NCBI GenBank assembly: GCA_036971715.1
Contig: JAVHJL010000002.1
Span: 590,501-654,500, forward strand
DNA: 64,000 nucleotides
Direction of reading: 5' to 3'
Source of the DNA: Arthrobotrys musiformis
Taxonomy: Eukaryota; Ascomycota; Orbiliomycetes; Orbiliales; Orbiliaceae
The notes beneath the pieces were generated by a model. The model saw only the letters and a list, made by a program, of their open reading frames with translations, did not search any database and was not told the DNA's origin. Numbering within the stretch: position 1 is the first letter of the stretch; each line of letters starts with the position of its first letter. Positions 33,117-46,527 of the stretch are shown piece by piece. Both the position numbers and the translations under genes were made by a program.

Positions 33117-36100
33117 ATGGCGTCGACGGAAACACTGATCCGTCTTACGAAGAAACGCGAAGCATTGGAGTTCGTTCAACCCTTTCCAATCCAATTTCCC
33201 ATTGGTTGATACCTTTGTATTTGTCGGTCGGCTGGGCGGAAAAAGAGAGACCTGGGAAAGAAGCTGGTGATGTTTTTATGTCGTTGTGCTTTGCGGAATT
33301 GCATCTGCAGACATATATACACATATTCACATGCACTTCCAAGATGATATGAACCGAAAGCACTATCGTCTCTCTCTCCATGAAATCCACCGGTTGATAC
33401 CGAAGGCTTCCAATACAAAAGTTATATAAGAGTCCAACGTAACTAAGCTGCATTTATAGTAAACTGGTGTCCAATCGAAAACGAAAACTACAAGAGCTAT
33501 ACCGAGTCGTCAATCATGTCCAACTCTCGTGCGCCACACCTCGACGCCCTGGAGGCCCTGCCAGTAGATTCGCAGGTTACGATGAAGAAGGCGAGAGGAA
33601 GTTCTTGGAAAGCACGGATATCAACTTGTCAGTACTGCCATCGACACCGTTCACGTGCGACTCGCAGAGTCGGATTACTGATGTCGTCGGCTCAATAAAC
33701 AGAGGGAAGGCCTTTAACGCGAATGAAATGCTGCCGAAATCCATATTGGTTGTACCCGACATTCTAAGAGAAGCTTTGAAACCCGTTGTCCCGCCTGTTG
33801 TTCAGAATGGGGATGCCATCGCCGTTATTCTTCCATCAAAGTTAGAGAAGCAACCGCCGTCCAAGGATATCAGTAGCTCCGATATAAGACCATCCGATAG
33901 TAACTTGGCTATTCCACGTTCCAACGGCGCGACTTCAAGGGCGACTACTCCCAAATTATCCAATGATGCGGATGAATCCAGTGTAAAGACGCCAGCTCGA
34001 AGACTTGTCAAGCAGAGCCACGAGGAATTGCCATTGCCAACGCCACCAGTAGTACCAGCGTCTATAGTGCCTGCTAGGGAAAACGCCCATGTCAAGGAAG
34101 CCCCTAGCCATCCTTCGAATTTGACAGAGAAGGATATATCCGGGGATATTGCTGTTATTTCTAAGGTTCCGGATGAATCTATTGAGGTAGTCGACCCTCG
34201 AGCGTCATCCGCTCAAACTCCCATCTCACAGCCCCGCGCAAAGTCGCCTACCCCGCCACCACTGGAACGAACCACATCACAGAAATCTGAGCAACCTAAT
34301 CTTGCAATATCTACACAGGCTACACAAATCCCCCACGACCAAATACCAAGACCGTTTCCGACCCCGACTACTGCCACCGAGACTGAACCTTCAAGTCTGC
34401 CGACCTCTGCCCCTAGGAAATCAATCACCCCGCCTAGCCCTGCCGATTCCGTTGCTGGTCCTAATGAAATTACAGATGACCTGCCCCACGAGCCGTCGAG
34501 CGATGCTATATTTGATGATGCTGCCAGCCATGTCGACCGGGCGGAAGAGATGTCTGAAATCGACCCGGAACCCTGCAGGGATATGGATCTTTCCGACGGA
34601 GTCGTTGCCACAGCGGAGTCATCTGCGGATAAACCTTCGTCGGATGAGGTAATGGGCGAGGTTGAGAAACAACTGCAAGTTGAAACAGCTCTTTCGGAGC
34701 AACAGGACGAGGTTCCGTCAGTTGGACAAAAAGTCGATAATTCACAAACGGAGCTGGCCTCGGAAGCAGCAGCAACTAAAGCCCAAGCCCCAGCTACTGA
34801 GCCGTCAGCTGACGTTGAGATGATGGATATCCCGGAAGAAGTGGCGCACGCACCTTCCATCCAACCTCAGAAAACAGAAGCAGCTTTAGAGGAGCCCTCG
34901 ATAACCAAGCCGCAAACTGTCGAACTAACAACGTCATCTACGCAGGTCCATATTCCGGGACCGGAGATAGTTTCTGAAGAAGCAGAAATGGCCGCTAAGA
35001 AACAAGAGAATGAGGCTAAAGCCAAAGCACAGGAGACACCTCAATCACCCGTCTTGCCAATCAAACGAGAAGAAAAGACGCCCTTCGAATCTCTTGAGCC
35101 CTCCTCGGCTACGTCTTTGGCGCTTGGAGCTTCTGCAACTCCGGCTGGATTCCCTCAGACTCCTCAGAACCTTTCACACGACCATGATACAGTCGATAAT
35201 TTAGCCATTGCTGAAACTCCCATGTCAGTTGATGAAACTGCAGCTCACTTTACGTCACCCAAATCTACTCAACCGCTCACTGCCGCTGCTCTCGAATCTA
35301 TCAACACTACGGTCTCCACTCCAGCAACAAGAGCCTCCTCCCGCCGTGAAAAGCGCCCTTCGGTCAGCGGTGGCCTGCAACTTGCCAAAATAGTCTTCCA
35401 TGGGCGTAGCACAGCTGCCACCTCCGGCTCTAGGACTGAAGCTTCCAATGAATTATCACCGTCAGCTGCTCCAGCTCCAGCAAGAGTAGGGACACGCTCC
35501 GGTAGTATTAGCACACCTGCCCGTATGAACTCACGATCACTAGAGGCACAGAGAATATCGTCGCTGGCTGAGCTTAAGGAGCAACACCAAGCACAGATAA
35601 GACAACAGGCGGTCAATGCCCGTAAGCGGGACGAAAAATCTCGCCTGGACGTCTTTGACTACCTCACCGCCGTTACGGCCTCCGAACCTCTGCAAAATTC
35701 TCTGGCGACAAGCCATAAAACACTATCTACAGCGGCGTTCCAACTCCTCAGGCGTGAGAAGCAAGCCATACAGGCCCTGACCGAGATACAGGACCTACAA
35801 AAGGCAGGGAAATGGAGTCTGACACAGCCTGCTAGGGCGATAGAGCCACCCAAACAAATTGTTCACCATGATTACTTGCTTATGGAGGTTAAATGGATGT
35901 CCAAGGATTTCAAGGAGTGCCGCAAATGGAACCTCGTCAAAGCAAAAAAACTGGCGGATGCCTGTGTCGCCTGGCATGCCGCTACACCCGAGCAAAGGAG
36001 AGCAATGTGCGTTCGTACGACTAGGGATACAGTACCATCTAGGAACCGCCATGTCACGCAAGTCCCAACGCCCGATTTAATGCCCAGCGACGAGCACTCT

Positions 36101-38756
36101 GATGATGACGATGCGATGAGAGACGATGATGATGGAGACGATCACATGCGGGACGACTTTGTGCATAGACTACATGAAGTCGAGAATCCCGGAAATTTGT
36201 TCGCCTTAGGAACTGACGACATTATTTTTGAGATTCTCCACAATTCTATGACGGACCGGATGCTAGGCGAATTACCCGTGTTCGAGGCACCGAAGGTTAC
36301 GGATCTGAAGAACCAACCTACTTTCTTTGATGGGTGGAAAAACAATGAGCCGCTTGGTCCCGGTGCCGGGCTTAAGAGAACCCTTTGGGAGGCGCCCGTT
36401 GAAGAAGGCCCACCAACTAAGAAGAGTCGGTTTTCTTACGATCCAGAATACAAACTCTTGGACTCGGATGATGAGGATGATGATAACAAAGAGCTTGTTC
36501 GAAGGGCCCCGGGAAGCTCCAAAGGCGTTACGAGGAGCGGTAGCCCTGTTCTCCAACCACAAAACAACTGCGTGGCTTTGTTCAACCCGGATTTCCAGCC
36601 CGTTCTCCAGAGATTGCATAATGCTCACCCGTTCCGACCTCCTCAGGAGATGCCACCCGCTACGTTCTTTGAGTACAGGTCGCCTAGCCAGTGGACTGCT
36701 GAGGAGGACAAGGAGCTAGTTGCAGCTGTTCGGAAATACAACCACAACTGGTGGCTTGTTTCCCAAGTTATGCAACCTAAGAGCTTTTTGCAATCCGGGG
36801 CCGATCGCCGGAGTCTGTGGGAATGCTTTGAACGATGGTTTATGCTCGACCCGCAAAATCAGGACCTTATTAAGGGTCCTTTCTTCAAGCCAGTCCAACA
36901 GAGGTTGGATCTTGCTGCTAGAGCCCCTACGCACGCTAATGCCGCTGCTCAACAGGCTGCCGCCGCCGCCGCCGCCGCCGCTACACCTGGAGGATCTAAC
37001 GCCGCTACCGCCGCCGCCGGGACCCCTGGCCAACCTCCTAAGAGACGAACAAGCCAACCGGTGCGCGTGGAACGCAAGAGGAATACCAGGACGCTCAATA
37101 TGATCGAGCAGATGCGTAAGCTTGCAAAGAAACGTGAGGTCCAAGCCAGTAAGCAAGCGCAATCGGCGAACATCGCTATCAAGAAGCAACAAGAACAATC
37201 AGCGCAACAGGCAGCAGCACCAAAATCAGAACAGTACACACCAGCACAAGTTAGCAGGATGAAGCATGAGCGGGAAGTGTTGCATCGACAGCAGGCGCAG
37301 ATGGCACAGATGGCGCAATTACAAAGGGTACGTATTTTACTATCAATCAGTTTGCTCTTTTCAACGTCCATGAGGCTAATAATATGTATAGCGACAAGCC
37401 GCACAAGCCGCATCTCAGCAACAGCAACCTTCTCAAACATCATCAACGACAACAGGAGCAACAGGAGCAACAGGAGCAACAGGAACAACAGGGGCAACAG
37501 GGGCAACAGGGGCATCTACAACTGCTTCTACTGCTCCCGCAGCTTCCACTGGAACAACAGCCACCGCGAACGGGCAACCTGCTAATAACATTCCCGTTCA
37601 ATCCAGAAGCAGTCTTCAAGTTCCCAGTGCACAAGTTAACCCTGCTGCTACAGCACCGACAACAGCACAACAATCTCTCATGGCTGCTCAACAACAACGT
37701 AACCTTATGGCAGCCGCTGGCAGCTCAGCGGCAATCCAAGCTGCCACCCATCAAGTAAACCAGCATCTCCGAGCGCAGGGTCATACCGTTTCGAGGGATG
37801 GCCAGAATTCTCCAACTAGCCTTACCCCAGATCAATATCGGATGCTCATCCAAGCTAGGATTCAGGCGAACGCTGCCAAGCTCCAACAAAATATGTCTCA
37901 GGCCCAAGCACAAGCTGCTACCGCCCATGGTGGTAATACCCAAATCGCGTCAGCAAATGCCAGTCATATCCACGCGATGCAACAGGCTGTTGCTGCAGCG
38001 AGGGCCCACAACTCCGCCGCACAAAATGGCCAAACAGCTGGGACACCAGCTCCAGCTAACACACCAGCTGGGAACAGCGTTATCAGCGCCCAGCAGGCGA
38101 TGTTGCGGATCAAGCAGCACTTCCCGACCATCGGTGATGAATACGTGCAACGTATGATCCTGCAACACCAAGCTCAAGCTAAATCCTTGGGACGGGAGTT
38201 GACGTACACACATATAAGCAATCTGATCGCGAATCTAGCTCAACAGTACCAAGGCGCTACCGCGCAAGCTCAAGCTCAAGCCGCCCAGCAGGCTGCACAT
38301 GCTCAACAGCAGGCCCAACAAGCCCAGCAGCAGCAGGCTCAACAGCAACAGCATGCTGCCGCCGCCGCTGCTACCGCCACCACACATCACCAAGCGGGAC
38401 ATGGCCAATCACCACCTCATCATGGGCATGCTGGGGTTAGCCACGTTGGCGCTGGGGGGATCCATCACCCACACCCCCCTATCAGTCGAGCTGGTGGCAG
38501 CGCGAGCACACAACAAATGCTCAACCAGCTGATGTTGTCTCAGACTAGAGCTCCGAGCTCAAGCCCGATGATGGGGAATGCCACGCCTGTGATGAATAAT
38601 GCTGGGATTACTAGCCGAGGAAGCAGTGCAACGCCTATGCAGAGGGGTGGGAGCTACCATACTCCGACTCCTGGACCGAATGGTGCGACTAGCGCTGGAA
38701 TGCAACAAGGAAGCCCAAGAGTTGGGCAGAGTTCGATGGGTATTTCTGGGTTGTAG
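33117..38756 (+). CDS. vid21: Vid21/Eaf1-type NuA4 histone acetyltransferase subunit (HSA + SANT)
   Basis: Exons 33117-33169, 33460-37327 and 37392-38756 give 1761 aa. Eaf1/Vid21 is the scaffold of the nuclear NuA4 acetyltransferase complex. The 53-nt first exon encodes MASTETLIRLTKKREAL, joined to KLVSNRKRKLQELYRVV, a conserved N-terminal block of this family. Its donor (GTTCGT) is weak, and the intron is 290 nt. A long disordered Ser/Pro/Glu-rich region follows. The HSA domain lies around residues 790-860 (ending KAKKLADAC) and binds actin-related proteins. The SANT/Myb domain starts at about 1095 (QWTAEEDKELVAAVRKY) and includes WECFERWFMLDP. The C-terminal third is Gln/Ala-rich with coiled-coil-like stretches. 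Intron 2 (GTACGT...TATAG, 64 nt) is needed, because reading through gives a low-complexity Asn/Arg frame that soon stops. The gene is convergent with the proteasome gene. Confidence 0.88.
37449..37514 (+). repeat. 9-bp tandem repeat in VID21 exon 3
   Basis: About seven units of ACAGGAGCA, with ACAGGGGCA and ACAGGAACA variants, start right after the second intron. In the spliced frame they encode Thr-Gly-Ala repeats. Length variation here would change the linker without a frameshift. Confidence 0.8.
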
Positions 38757-39436
38757 GGTGGTGGTGTCGGTGTATTTTTCAGGAAGCTAACATTTAAAAT
38801 TCTTTTGTCTTCTTTTTCTGTACAGAGGGCCTTCGTACCCCTGTTGACTTTCGAATCGGGGTGGTTTAGGGGGGATTTTACTATAAGCCTAACATTCTTA
38901 GTTCCACTGTGATACAGGGACTTCTCTTGTATTCTTATAGTTTTTCATTTTTCAACTTAAGCTCTCCCCATTCTACTTATTATTCACGCTTCCATTTCCT
39001 CTGTTTTCCTTCGGTCCCGGTTTGCAGCTTCTTTTTATGGAATGGGTGGTGTTCTGGATTTTGGTTTTTGCTTCCAACTTTCTCTTCGATTCATGCTGTG
39101 TTATTATTTCATCATTACTCTTTTTATTGACTGGAACGTTCCGAAAATGAAAATAAATATGAGGCGTTGTGCTTCTTCTTTTATAGGTATATATAGATTT
39201 TATCAACGTCCCTAACCCGTAGTCATCTCTAGAATTATATGTTCTGAGGTTGGCTAAACCGAATGAACACTTTATATATATATGTGTGTGTGCGCGTGCG
39301 TGCGTGCGATGATTCAGGCATTTCATATGCCGATTTCCATTGCTTCGACGTTTTCTTTGATAGGATTGAATCGATATCAAGAGTATAGTATGCTATCAGT
39401 AAAAACATCCTGGCTAGCTTAGATTAAAGTGCTAAT
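38757..39436. other. convergent 3' intergenic region
   Basis: This is the spacer between the VID21 stop and the proteasome gene stop. It contains a (GT)n/(GC)n-type run at about 39283-39308 (TGTGTGTGCGCGTGCGTGCG). It also contains pyrimidine-rich sequence. No gene is seen. Confidence 0.5.
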
Positions 39437-40658
39437 CTATAGATCCTCATCCATCTTCTCCTCCTTGGTATCGCCTTCCTCTTCCTCGTCATCCTCCTCA
39501 ATAGCCTTCTTAGCCTCTCTACTAGCCTCCTCCAACAAATCCTTCGGTACCTCCTCGTGCACCCAACCGTTCCATACCATACCCTTGCTACCCGTTGCGG
39601 CAGCGGTGGCTGTTTTGCTATCCTTGGTAACCCAGGTCATCTCTATTTCGAATTCCTTGTCTTTGTTGTCATCATGGGCGACGTAGATTATCCTTGCGGC
39701 CTCTTTGATACCCTGAAGGAGGGTGAGTTCTGTTGGGTTTAGTTTTTCAATTTCGGATTTGGCGGCTTGTCGGCCTTTACCGGTTGCGGCGCCGAAGTAG
39801 CCCTACAGACGAGTGTACTCGTCAGTGACGTGGCTTTTGGGAAAGAGAGATGGGGAAGACATACCCAGTACATTCCGCTAGGTTCGATCATGTACAACGC
39901 CGGACCATCATCGTCGGCGCCACCGAGGATGGCGGTGACACCGAACGGTCTGACGGATGAGTATAGCGTATACGCTTGCGCGTAACTACCCATACGATCT
40001 GCGAGGGAGGCGACGGGGACAGAGTCCTTGAAGTTTCTACGCCATGAGATTGCTTCTTCGCGAGCGCGGTTGGTGAAGTGCTTTCCGTCTGGGACGAGGC
40101 CCGATGTTGCCTTTTTGTTTTTTGATAATTTAGTCTATTGCTTTCTTACGAAGAGGTTTGGGTGAGAGAGCGGGGGATTTACAATTCCGACGTGACGGTC
40201 GACGGTGGAGATACGCTTGTTACTACCCGGGACCAGGAGTTTGGAGGTTATGAGCTTCTCGCAGGCGAGGATTATGCCGTCTTTGCAACGGAGACCGATG
40301 GTTGTTGGACCATTTTCGACGGCCTTTTGGGCGTATTCGACCTATATTCCCCCACACCGATAGGCCATGTTAATAACCGGAGTCTTATGAATGTATAAAA
40401 GTGGGGATACCCCCATGGACCGGGGTGAGAATTGTGGTTTTGTGGTTTGTGGTTCGGTATTGGAGTCGATAGCGGGGGAGGGATGGGGTGATAACGGACT
40501 TGGAAGTTACGGCCGTCGGGCGAGAAGACGGAGTTGGAGAGATCGTAGCCGGTACCTATCGATGTCTGTGTATGCACTCATTAGCCACTGTTTCCAACCA
40601 AGATGTTAAGATAGAGGGGGGGGGCCTATGGTGGTAGTTTGACGACGTGACGTACCAT
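39437..40658 (-). CDS. pre10: 20S proteasome subunit alpha7 (Pre10 / PSMA3 type)
   Basis: Five exons on the minus strand: 40658-40656, 40565-40500, 40341-40183, 40110-39865 and 39802-39437, encoding 279 aa. The subunit forms part of the outer heptameric ring of the 20S proteasome. Exon 1 is the ATG alone, followed directly by GTACGT; splicing restores MTSIGTGYDLSNSVFSPDGR, the conserved alpha-subunit N-terminus. Further hallmarks are VEYAQKAVENG, KLITSKLLVPGSNKR, DRHVGIATSGLVPDG, YTLYSSVRPFGV and ATGKGRQAAKSEIEKL. The last 30 residues are an acidic tail (DDEEEEGDTKEEKMDEDL), as in other alpha7 subunits. An alternative ATG (40577) exists within intron 1 just before the acceptor, but it would replace the conserved start with MHTQTS. 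The gene is tail-to-tail with VID21. Confidence 0.92.
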
Positions 40659-42435
40659 GGTGGGCTAACGTGAATCTGCGGGTGGTTTGTGATTGGAGTG
40701 GTAATGCCGGTGATATCGATCTCTAGACGTGTAGGATGCGGCCCGCCTTTGGGTATATCCGGGGAGATATTGGAGGGGGTAGAGGGCTTCGTCGGCGGTG
40801 AAGATGGCGATGGTGGTCTGGTTGGTGGGATTGCGTGGACAAGCTTGAAGGTGAGGTTGGAGCTTGAAGCTTGACAGTTGCAAAAGCAAATACGCGTGTG
40901 CCTGGGTACGGACAACGCATTTCGCTGTGTGGTATTTCGTCACATCGAGTCTCGTCTTTTGAGTCCGCGTCTGCCTCTTTTTCCCGGTCGAAGATTGATA
41001 TTTACTGGAGTTTTTAAAACACAGCTGGGTTCATGAAACAGAAGACGTGGGAGGTGAAACATGCTCTCACAGGTAATATTGAAAGCGTATTACTTTTTAC
41101 AGTATATCACGTGCACATGCGGTGAGCAGTTTGGATCTAGACCTATAAAGTTACGTCTATGGAACTCAATTAATTGATCAAGATATCTAGATGCTGACCA
41201 CGATTATATGAAGTGTATATGTAGAGTATACGGGTGTATTCCCCAAGCCGGGTGAAGACTCCTGGGATTTGTGTAGAAGTATGGCTTCGTAAGTAATCGA
41301 TTGGGTTCTATGGTTCATGGCTAGACAGAGACACCTACTCTATAGATCTAGATGTCCCGTAGACGTCCCTTATACATTACGATACGTATACTCACATCAC
41401 TGAGTGTCTGAAAGTTATTTTTATAAATCTATAATGTTAATGGCTGTTAATAGAAAAAATCGACAAACTAGATAGCTTTTAAAATCCTCTCAGGGATGAA
41501 ATGGATTAATAGATAAGCCCAGTCTGGTCCCGTACCCAGACCGCACAAAGAGTAGCCAAACTCTGTTTGGTTTATGTAATTTATATTAATCGGAGCCCTA
41601 TTGGCGCCATCGTAACGAATATAGGAGCTCAATGGCCTATAGGTTCGTACTAATATTCTTTTTTCGTAAGACGAGTCGACGCGACCTGAGATGTCGGGAG
41701 CTCCTTGGGATCTGCTCTTTGGTTCTTTGGAGCCGAATAAATATGATCGTCGCGGCGGCTATAGCTACTTTATAATGATACTACTAGATGGATATAATAC
41801 CGCCGGACCGGAGCATGTATGATACGCCGTGTAAGTAATGTCACATACATATATACGCATATATATATGTGGACGTTCGAACTAAGAGTTAGTGTATTCG
41901 AACAATATATCCTTACTAATACGGCGATAAAAGGCAGACAGCTTCGGAGCCTTCTGAAAGGGGGACAAGGGAGAAGGATGACAGATAGGGAGCTTGAGAG
42001 ACGGAGTAGGGGCAGCAGGAGGAAGAAGGAAGAGCTCGGGGATTCTCGTGGCCCTTTTTAATGATGCTAGGCCCAGTTTATCCAATATCGAAGCTTTAGT
42101 AATACTAGTATTTGTCGATAACGTAAAAATTATTCCTTAAATGCAGAAGGCGAATCGTGATACTATTTAATTAGAATATAATTAACGTTAACACGCCACC
42201 AAGACGTCCAACAAAGTTTAAAGCGGCTCGCAGGGCCCCTAGTGCAGTATTTATAATTATACAAGTTTTAGCCCCGTTTCCCCAACGCCACGCCGTTGAG
42301 TATAGTTTAACGTTTGCTAATCCGCGGAGCATTAACAGCTATTCTGACCCAATGCTGCAGCACCGGTTCTTGAGCTCCGCCAAAGTTAAACCGTAACAGT
42401 GCAAGGTACGCGGCCAGCCAATGATCGGGCTAATT
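40659..42435. other. intergenic region, no gene seen
   Basis: The first 350 bp is presumably the proteasome promoter; small open frames there lack features. The rest is AT-rich with TATA-like strings (for example 41846-41870) and no supported gene. Overlapping short frames near 41819-42085 on both strands are not convincing. Confidence 0.45.
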
Positions 42436-43285
42436 CTAGAGTTTCGATGGTCTTTTCTTCCTTGGTGAATATAGAGGAGCGTTCGGAGGCCTTATTCCTG
42501 CGATAACTTCATATGCATCAAAGACACCAGGCCGCTTGGGAATCGTAATCGTTCTCATTCCAACGACACCCATACGATTAAATAAAAGATGTCGAGAGAA
42601 GGGAACAGTTTCGCAGTAAACCTCCACTCCCTCCCGGGCGGCTTGGCGGCACCCCCAAGCAGCTAGTTCCGGCCCAATCCCGTAATTAGAGTATGCGGCG
42701 TCTATGCAGGTGAATTCGGCAACTGTAAGCAGGCACCCGTTAGTAACTATGACCCGCAGATTACAGCTATCCAAAGAAGCCTTAAACATATCCCAATCGA
42801 TATTGGCATATACCCCAGGATATATCGCCAAACATCTCGGTTATCACATATAGTTACGGGAAATTAATAAACTTACACCAGTGGGGCCGACTGCCCATAA
42901 GATCCCTTCGAAATTCCGCAATAGTTTCCCACAGCGCATCCGCGACCTCTTTATCCCAGTCCGGTTCAAAATCAGGGAACGGGATATCTACGGTTCCATC
43001 GGGGTGCGGAGCTTGCCACCGAGTAAAACCAACGACTTCTCTGTCTTTAGATAAGTCTTCCGCGACCCATGTAACGATGGCATCAGGACCGGCCTTGATT
43101 CCCAAAATCCAGAGCTCGTTCAGCCATTTTCGAGTAGATGCGTTATCTGGAGTCAGGAACTTCCAAAAGTCGTGAGTTGCGTTGAATGAGGTGAACCAAA
43201 TCCGGGTAAGCGACTCAACATCTGCGTAAGTTGCTCTCCTAGCTTCAAAGCCTGGAGGCAGAATAGGGCGGGGATTTGGATCCAT
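42436..43285 (-). CDS. GNAT-family N-acetyltransferase
   Basis: Two exons on the minus strand, 43285-42877 and 42722-42436, give 231 aa. GNAT enzymes transfer an acetyl group from acetyl-CoA to an amine. The ATG at 43285 (MDPNPRPILPPGFEARRATY) is the first in frame. The intron has a perfect GTAAGT donor, a TACTAAC branch point and a TTACAG acceptor. Without it, a second open frame runs through the intron on the same strand. The first exon covers RRATYADVESLTRIWFTSF, typical of fungal GNATs. The second carries the acetyl-CoA loop as SNYGIG, where Gln/Arg-x-x-Gly-x-Gly is usual, then AWGCRQAAREGVEVYCE and a final FNRMGVVGM strand. The substrate is unknown. Confidence 0.8.
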
Positions 43286-46200
43286 TACGGACAATTTTGG
43301 CGAAAATTGAAAACAGAAGCTATCTTAACCTTAGAATGAGATTTGGTGAAATAGTACTAATGTCTCTTCCGAGGATATATGCCTATCTAGGAGCAGACGA
43401 TAGTACTCAATATGCCCTAACTTTTAGTGATATTATATCGAACTAACTTCGAATTCAGTTGAAATGGCTACTCGAAGTATATATCAAGACGGATTGACAC
43501 CTAGGCCTACGTAGCTATATCGGATTGTATATGGATAATAACAGAGGAGCAATACAGAAGAAGCAACTCCAAAAACTGGCCAAACCAGCAGGGAATTCCG
43601 CCTGTGCGACATGAAATGAGTAGGGCTATATTGCGTTAACATTGTCTTGTAGTGATTGTCGACCTAGTCAACCTTGTGCTGTTGTGCTGATACCTGCATG
43701 CATCCATGCCCCTCAGCCGGACTCACGATACTGCCAACCGACCCCATGCTGGTTACTGGGCTAATGTGCGGTCTGGGTACGAGACCAGGCTAATGCAAAG
43801 AAACCATTTAGCTAACTTCACCGGCATCATAGCGTCAGTTCCTCCTGCGTACGCGTATACGCCGGATATTTCATATATAATCTCGTATACACTGACGAAA
43901 ACGACTGTGTACATACACAAATCAATTCAGCCTTATTTCTTTTTGTTAGCCCGAATATTTGGCTTTCTTTTTTTACAGTGCAGAGGCAACATCCAGATAT
44001 ATTGTGTAACACGCAAGCGATTGGGATATGCTGGCAGCTAGCTGCTAGCTGGATCTGCGGTATATACATATATCACGCGATCGATTGCAGTGCATCTCAC
44101 TTATGTGTGTTCTATGGGCAGAACCAGTCCCCTCAAAAGCTTCTGGCCTGCATGACGCTCGCCAAGTTAACGTAACAAGGAATATTCTTATAAGTATCGA
44201 TATATATCAAGGGTCAAAAGGTCGACTCCCAGCCCCGACTTGTCACTCAGTGCAATTTAGTCGACGGTATAACGGCGCGAGAGCTAGGGAAGATTAGTCT
44301 TAATAGAATTGTATTAGCTACATAGAATAGACGTCTAGCTAGACTACAAGTCCAGTCTAGATCTGTATGTATATCAAGGAGGCCGAGGTCTAGTAGCCGA
44401 AGTCAACCCAAAGAAAATAACAACAACCTTAACCCGATTGCGATTGCGAAGCCATAATTGCATAAAACAGTTGGCAGAAACTTCGAAACAGCAACTATGC
44501 ATGTACATGTACTAACTACGTCAAACATGCAGATGCGAACTCGGATCTTCAGTTATACGTTAAGCCTTGCGAATTTGTCCACATCCAACCATGCAAATCT
44601 TGATGAAGATGCAATCTCAGCCGGGAACTTGGGCTCTGAGCATCAACGTACCTAGTTCAATCTAGCTGCTGTCTAGTACTAGTTCCAAGGTAGATATCAT
44701 CAGGATTTTTCGGTTTGATACTGTTAGCTAAGTAGTCTTAAGTTGGGATACTGGTAACCACCAGTTACCGCACACCAATGACAATAAATCATTCACTTTA
44801 ATCAAGCATTAGTTCATCAATGCATTCACCAGCAGTTGAAGACTAAAACTTTGCCAGGGTGTACCGGTGTTGATAGGTTCAAAGTTGTGGTCAACACGAA
44901 GGCGAAGCGAAGCCGGAATTGCCGTTATATGTTGTAGCGTTGGTCTAGCTTGACAATGATAGGCTAACTCGTTCGAAAAGAAAGGAAAAAACGGCCGAAA
45001 TAACGTTGGCGGCATCTCCCATTGTTGCTTTCAATTTAGGTTTCCGTCCGGGGTACCCTTCGTTTATTTTGGCGTGCAGGATAACTCACCCATCGACACC
45101 TCGATCAGCCCTGTGTTTACACCTAAGCTAAGAGGCTAATTAGGCAGTATGCTCTGCAAACTGCAAGTGGGTTTTGTCACAAAGAATGCCTAGAAATAAG
45201 TGTCCCTAGAAGTCTAAACTTTTGAGCTCGAAAAATCGGGTCAAGTACAAGAGCTATGCGCACATATCCCTCCACGTAGGAAACCGCCCACAAAAACAAA
45301 CTACCACAAACTAACAGTACTTCATGAGGGCATCTGCACTCGACTCAGCAACTTATGTTTCCGCAGATACTAGGATAGGATTTCATCCTCTTGACTGTTT
45401 GTTACACTAGAAAGGCCATGCATTTAAGCGTAACTAGTTGCCTGACCCGAAACCTGAGCACTATCTCTAGGTCTAACTAGATCTATGTATAAACGCCAAA
45501 ACTCATTTTTCTAAAAGCTTAGATGGGAACCCCGTACCCCTCAAAGCCATAAGAAGGGGCTAGTAATTGATACCATAAATGAGAGGCCGGAAACTCCGTG
45601 TATTGCGCATCGGGGCCACTGTACCGAAAATATTTGATATTATACCTGTTCAAGCTGAAGGATGCAGGCTTTGAATGGGGCAGGCACACTCGCTAGCTTA
45701 ATTTCACAAGGATTTCTTTCTTTTTTATATATTCTTTTTAATCTTCTTTTCTTCTTTTATATTGTTTTCTTCTTCTATTCCGAGCCATGAAGGCCCAACA
45801 GATATGGTAACCGATGGCCTAGCGGTTGTCGGCGCTCGTGGTCAAGCTTGCAAGGGACGGGAGTTTGTGCCTAAACGAGTTTATACCGATACCAAAATTC
45901 TCGCGACTGGTTCAGGAGAAATTCGGCATTGATTATAGCAGTTTGCCTGGTGCCAGCTATGTGTGCGATAGTATGATTCGGCGTAGCGCAATTGGAAACC
46001 GAATGGAACTAAGTGACCCTCGCTAGAAGAAATATAAATATCGAAGGTATATAATAAATAAGTTCCTAACATAAAAATAATTCACCATACACACCGAGTA
46101 CCCTAGCACCCCCATTAAAGGTCCGGCGCTATATATCATATTATATCACTTGCAAAATGCTTGGTCCGTGCGGCCAAGTAACCACCTTACGACGGGACCT

Positions 46201-46412
46201 CCCAACAGTGGAGTTGAGGGAGGGTGTGGTAACAGAGAAATTCGAAGTTAAGGGTTCGTAATATAATTATCTTACCCCCGCCCCTCCACTTCCTAGCACA
46301 CCAAACCATTCTTATAAGCACAAACCCAAGACGTTTGTTATATTTTCGTCGATACGAAACTCCACATACGTTCAGACAAGCCGATTGCCTCCCCCAAGCG
46401 GGCATACTGAAC
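43286..46412. other. 3.1 kb intergenic region between divergent genes
   Basis: No intact gene is supported. It contains TATA-like and palindromic stretches (for example GCAGCTAGCTGCTAGCTGG near 44035) and pyrimidine-rich sequence at about 45715-45780. The final 100-200 bp is probably promoter of the PLP-decarboxylase-like gene. Confidence 0.45.
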
Positions 46413-46527
46413 ATGCAACATTCTTCTGCGTTGTCATTTCACCCAAGTTTCCTTTATACGATTTAATTATATATAGATCTAGGGTGCGTAAACTAACAAA
46501 ACCAACTGGACTGTTTCTTATATTTAG

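Noticed and set aside
40577..40579. In-frame ATG just upstream of the proteasome alpha7 acceptor as the start
   Set aside because: It would begin MHTQTS instead of the conserved MTSIGTG, whereas splicing of the ATG-only exon restores the family start exactly.
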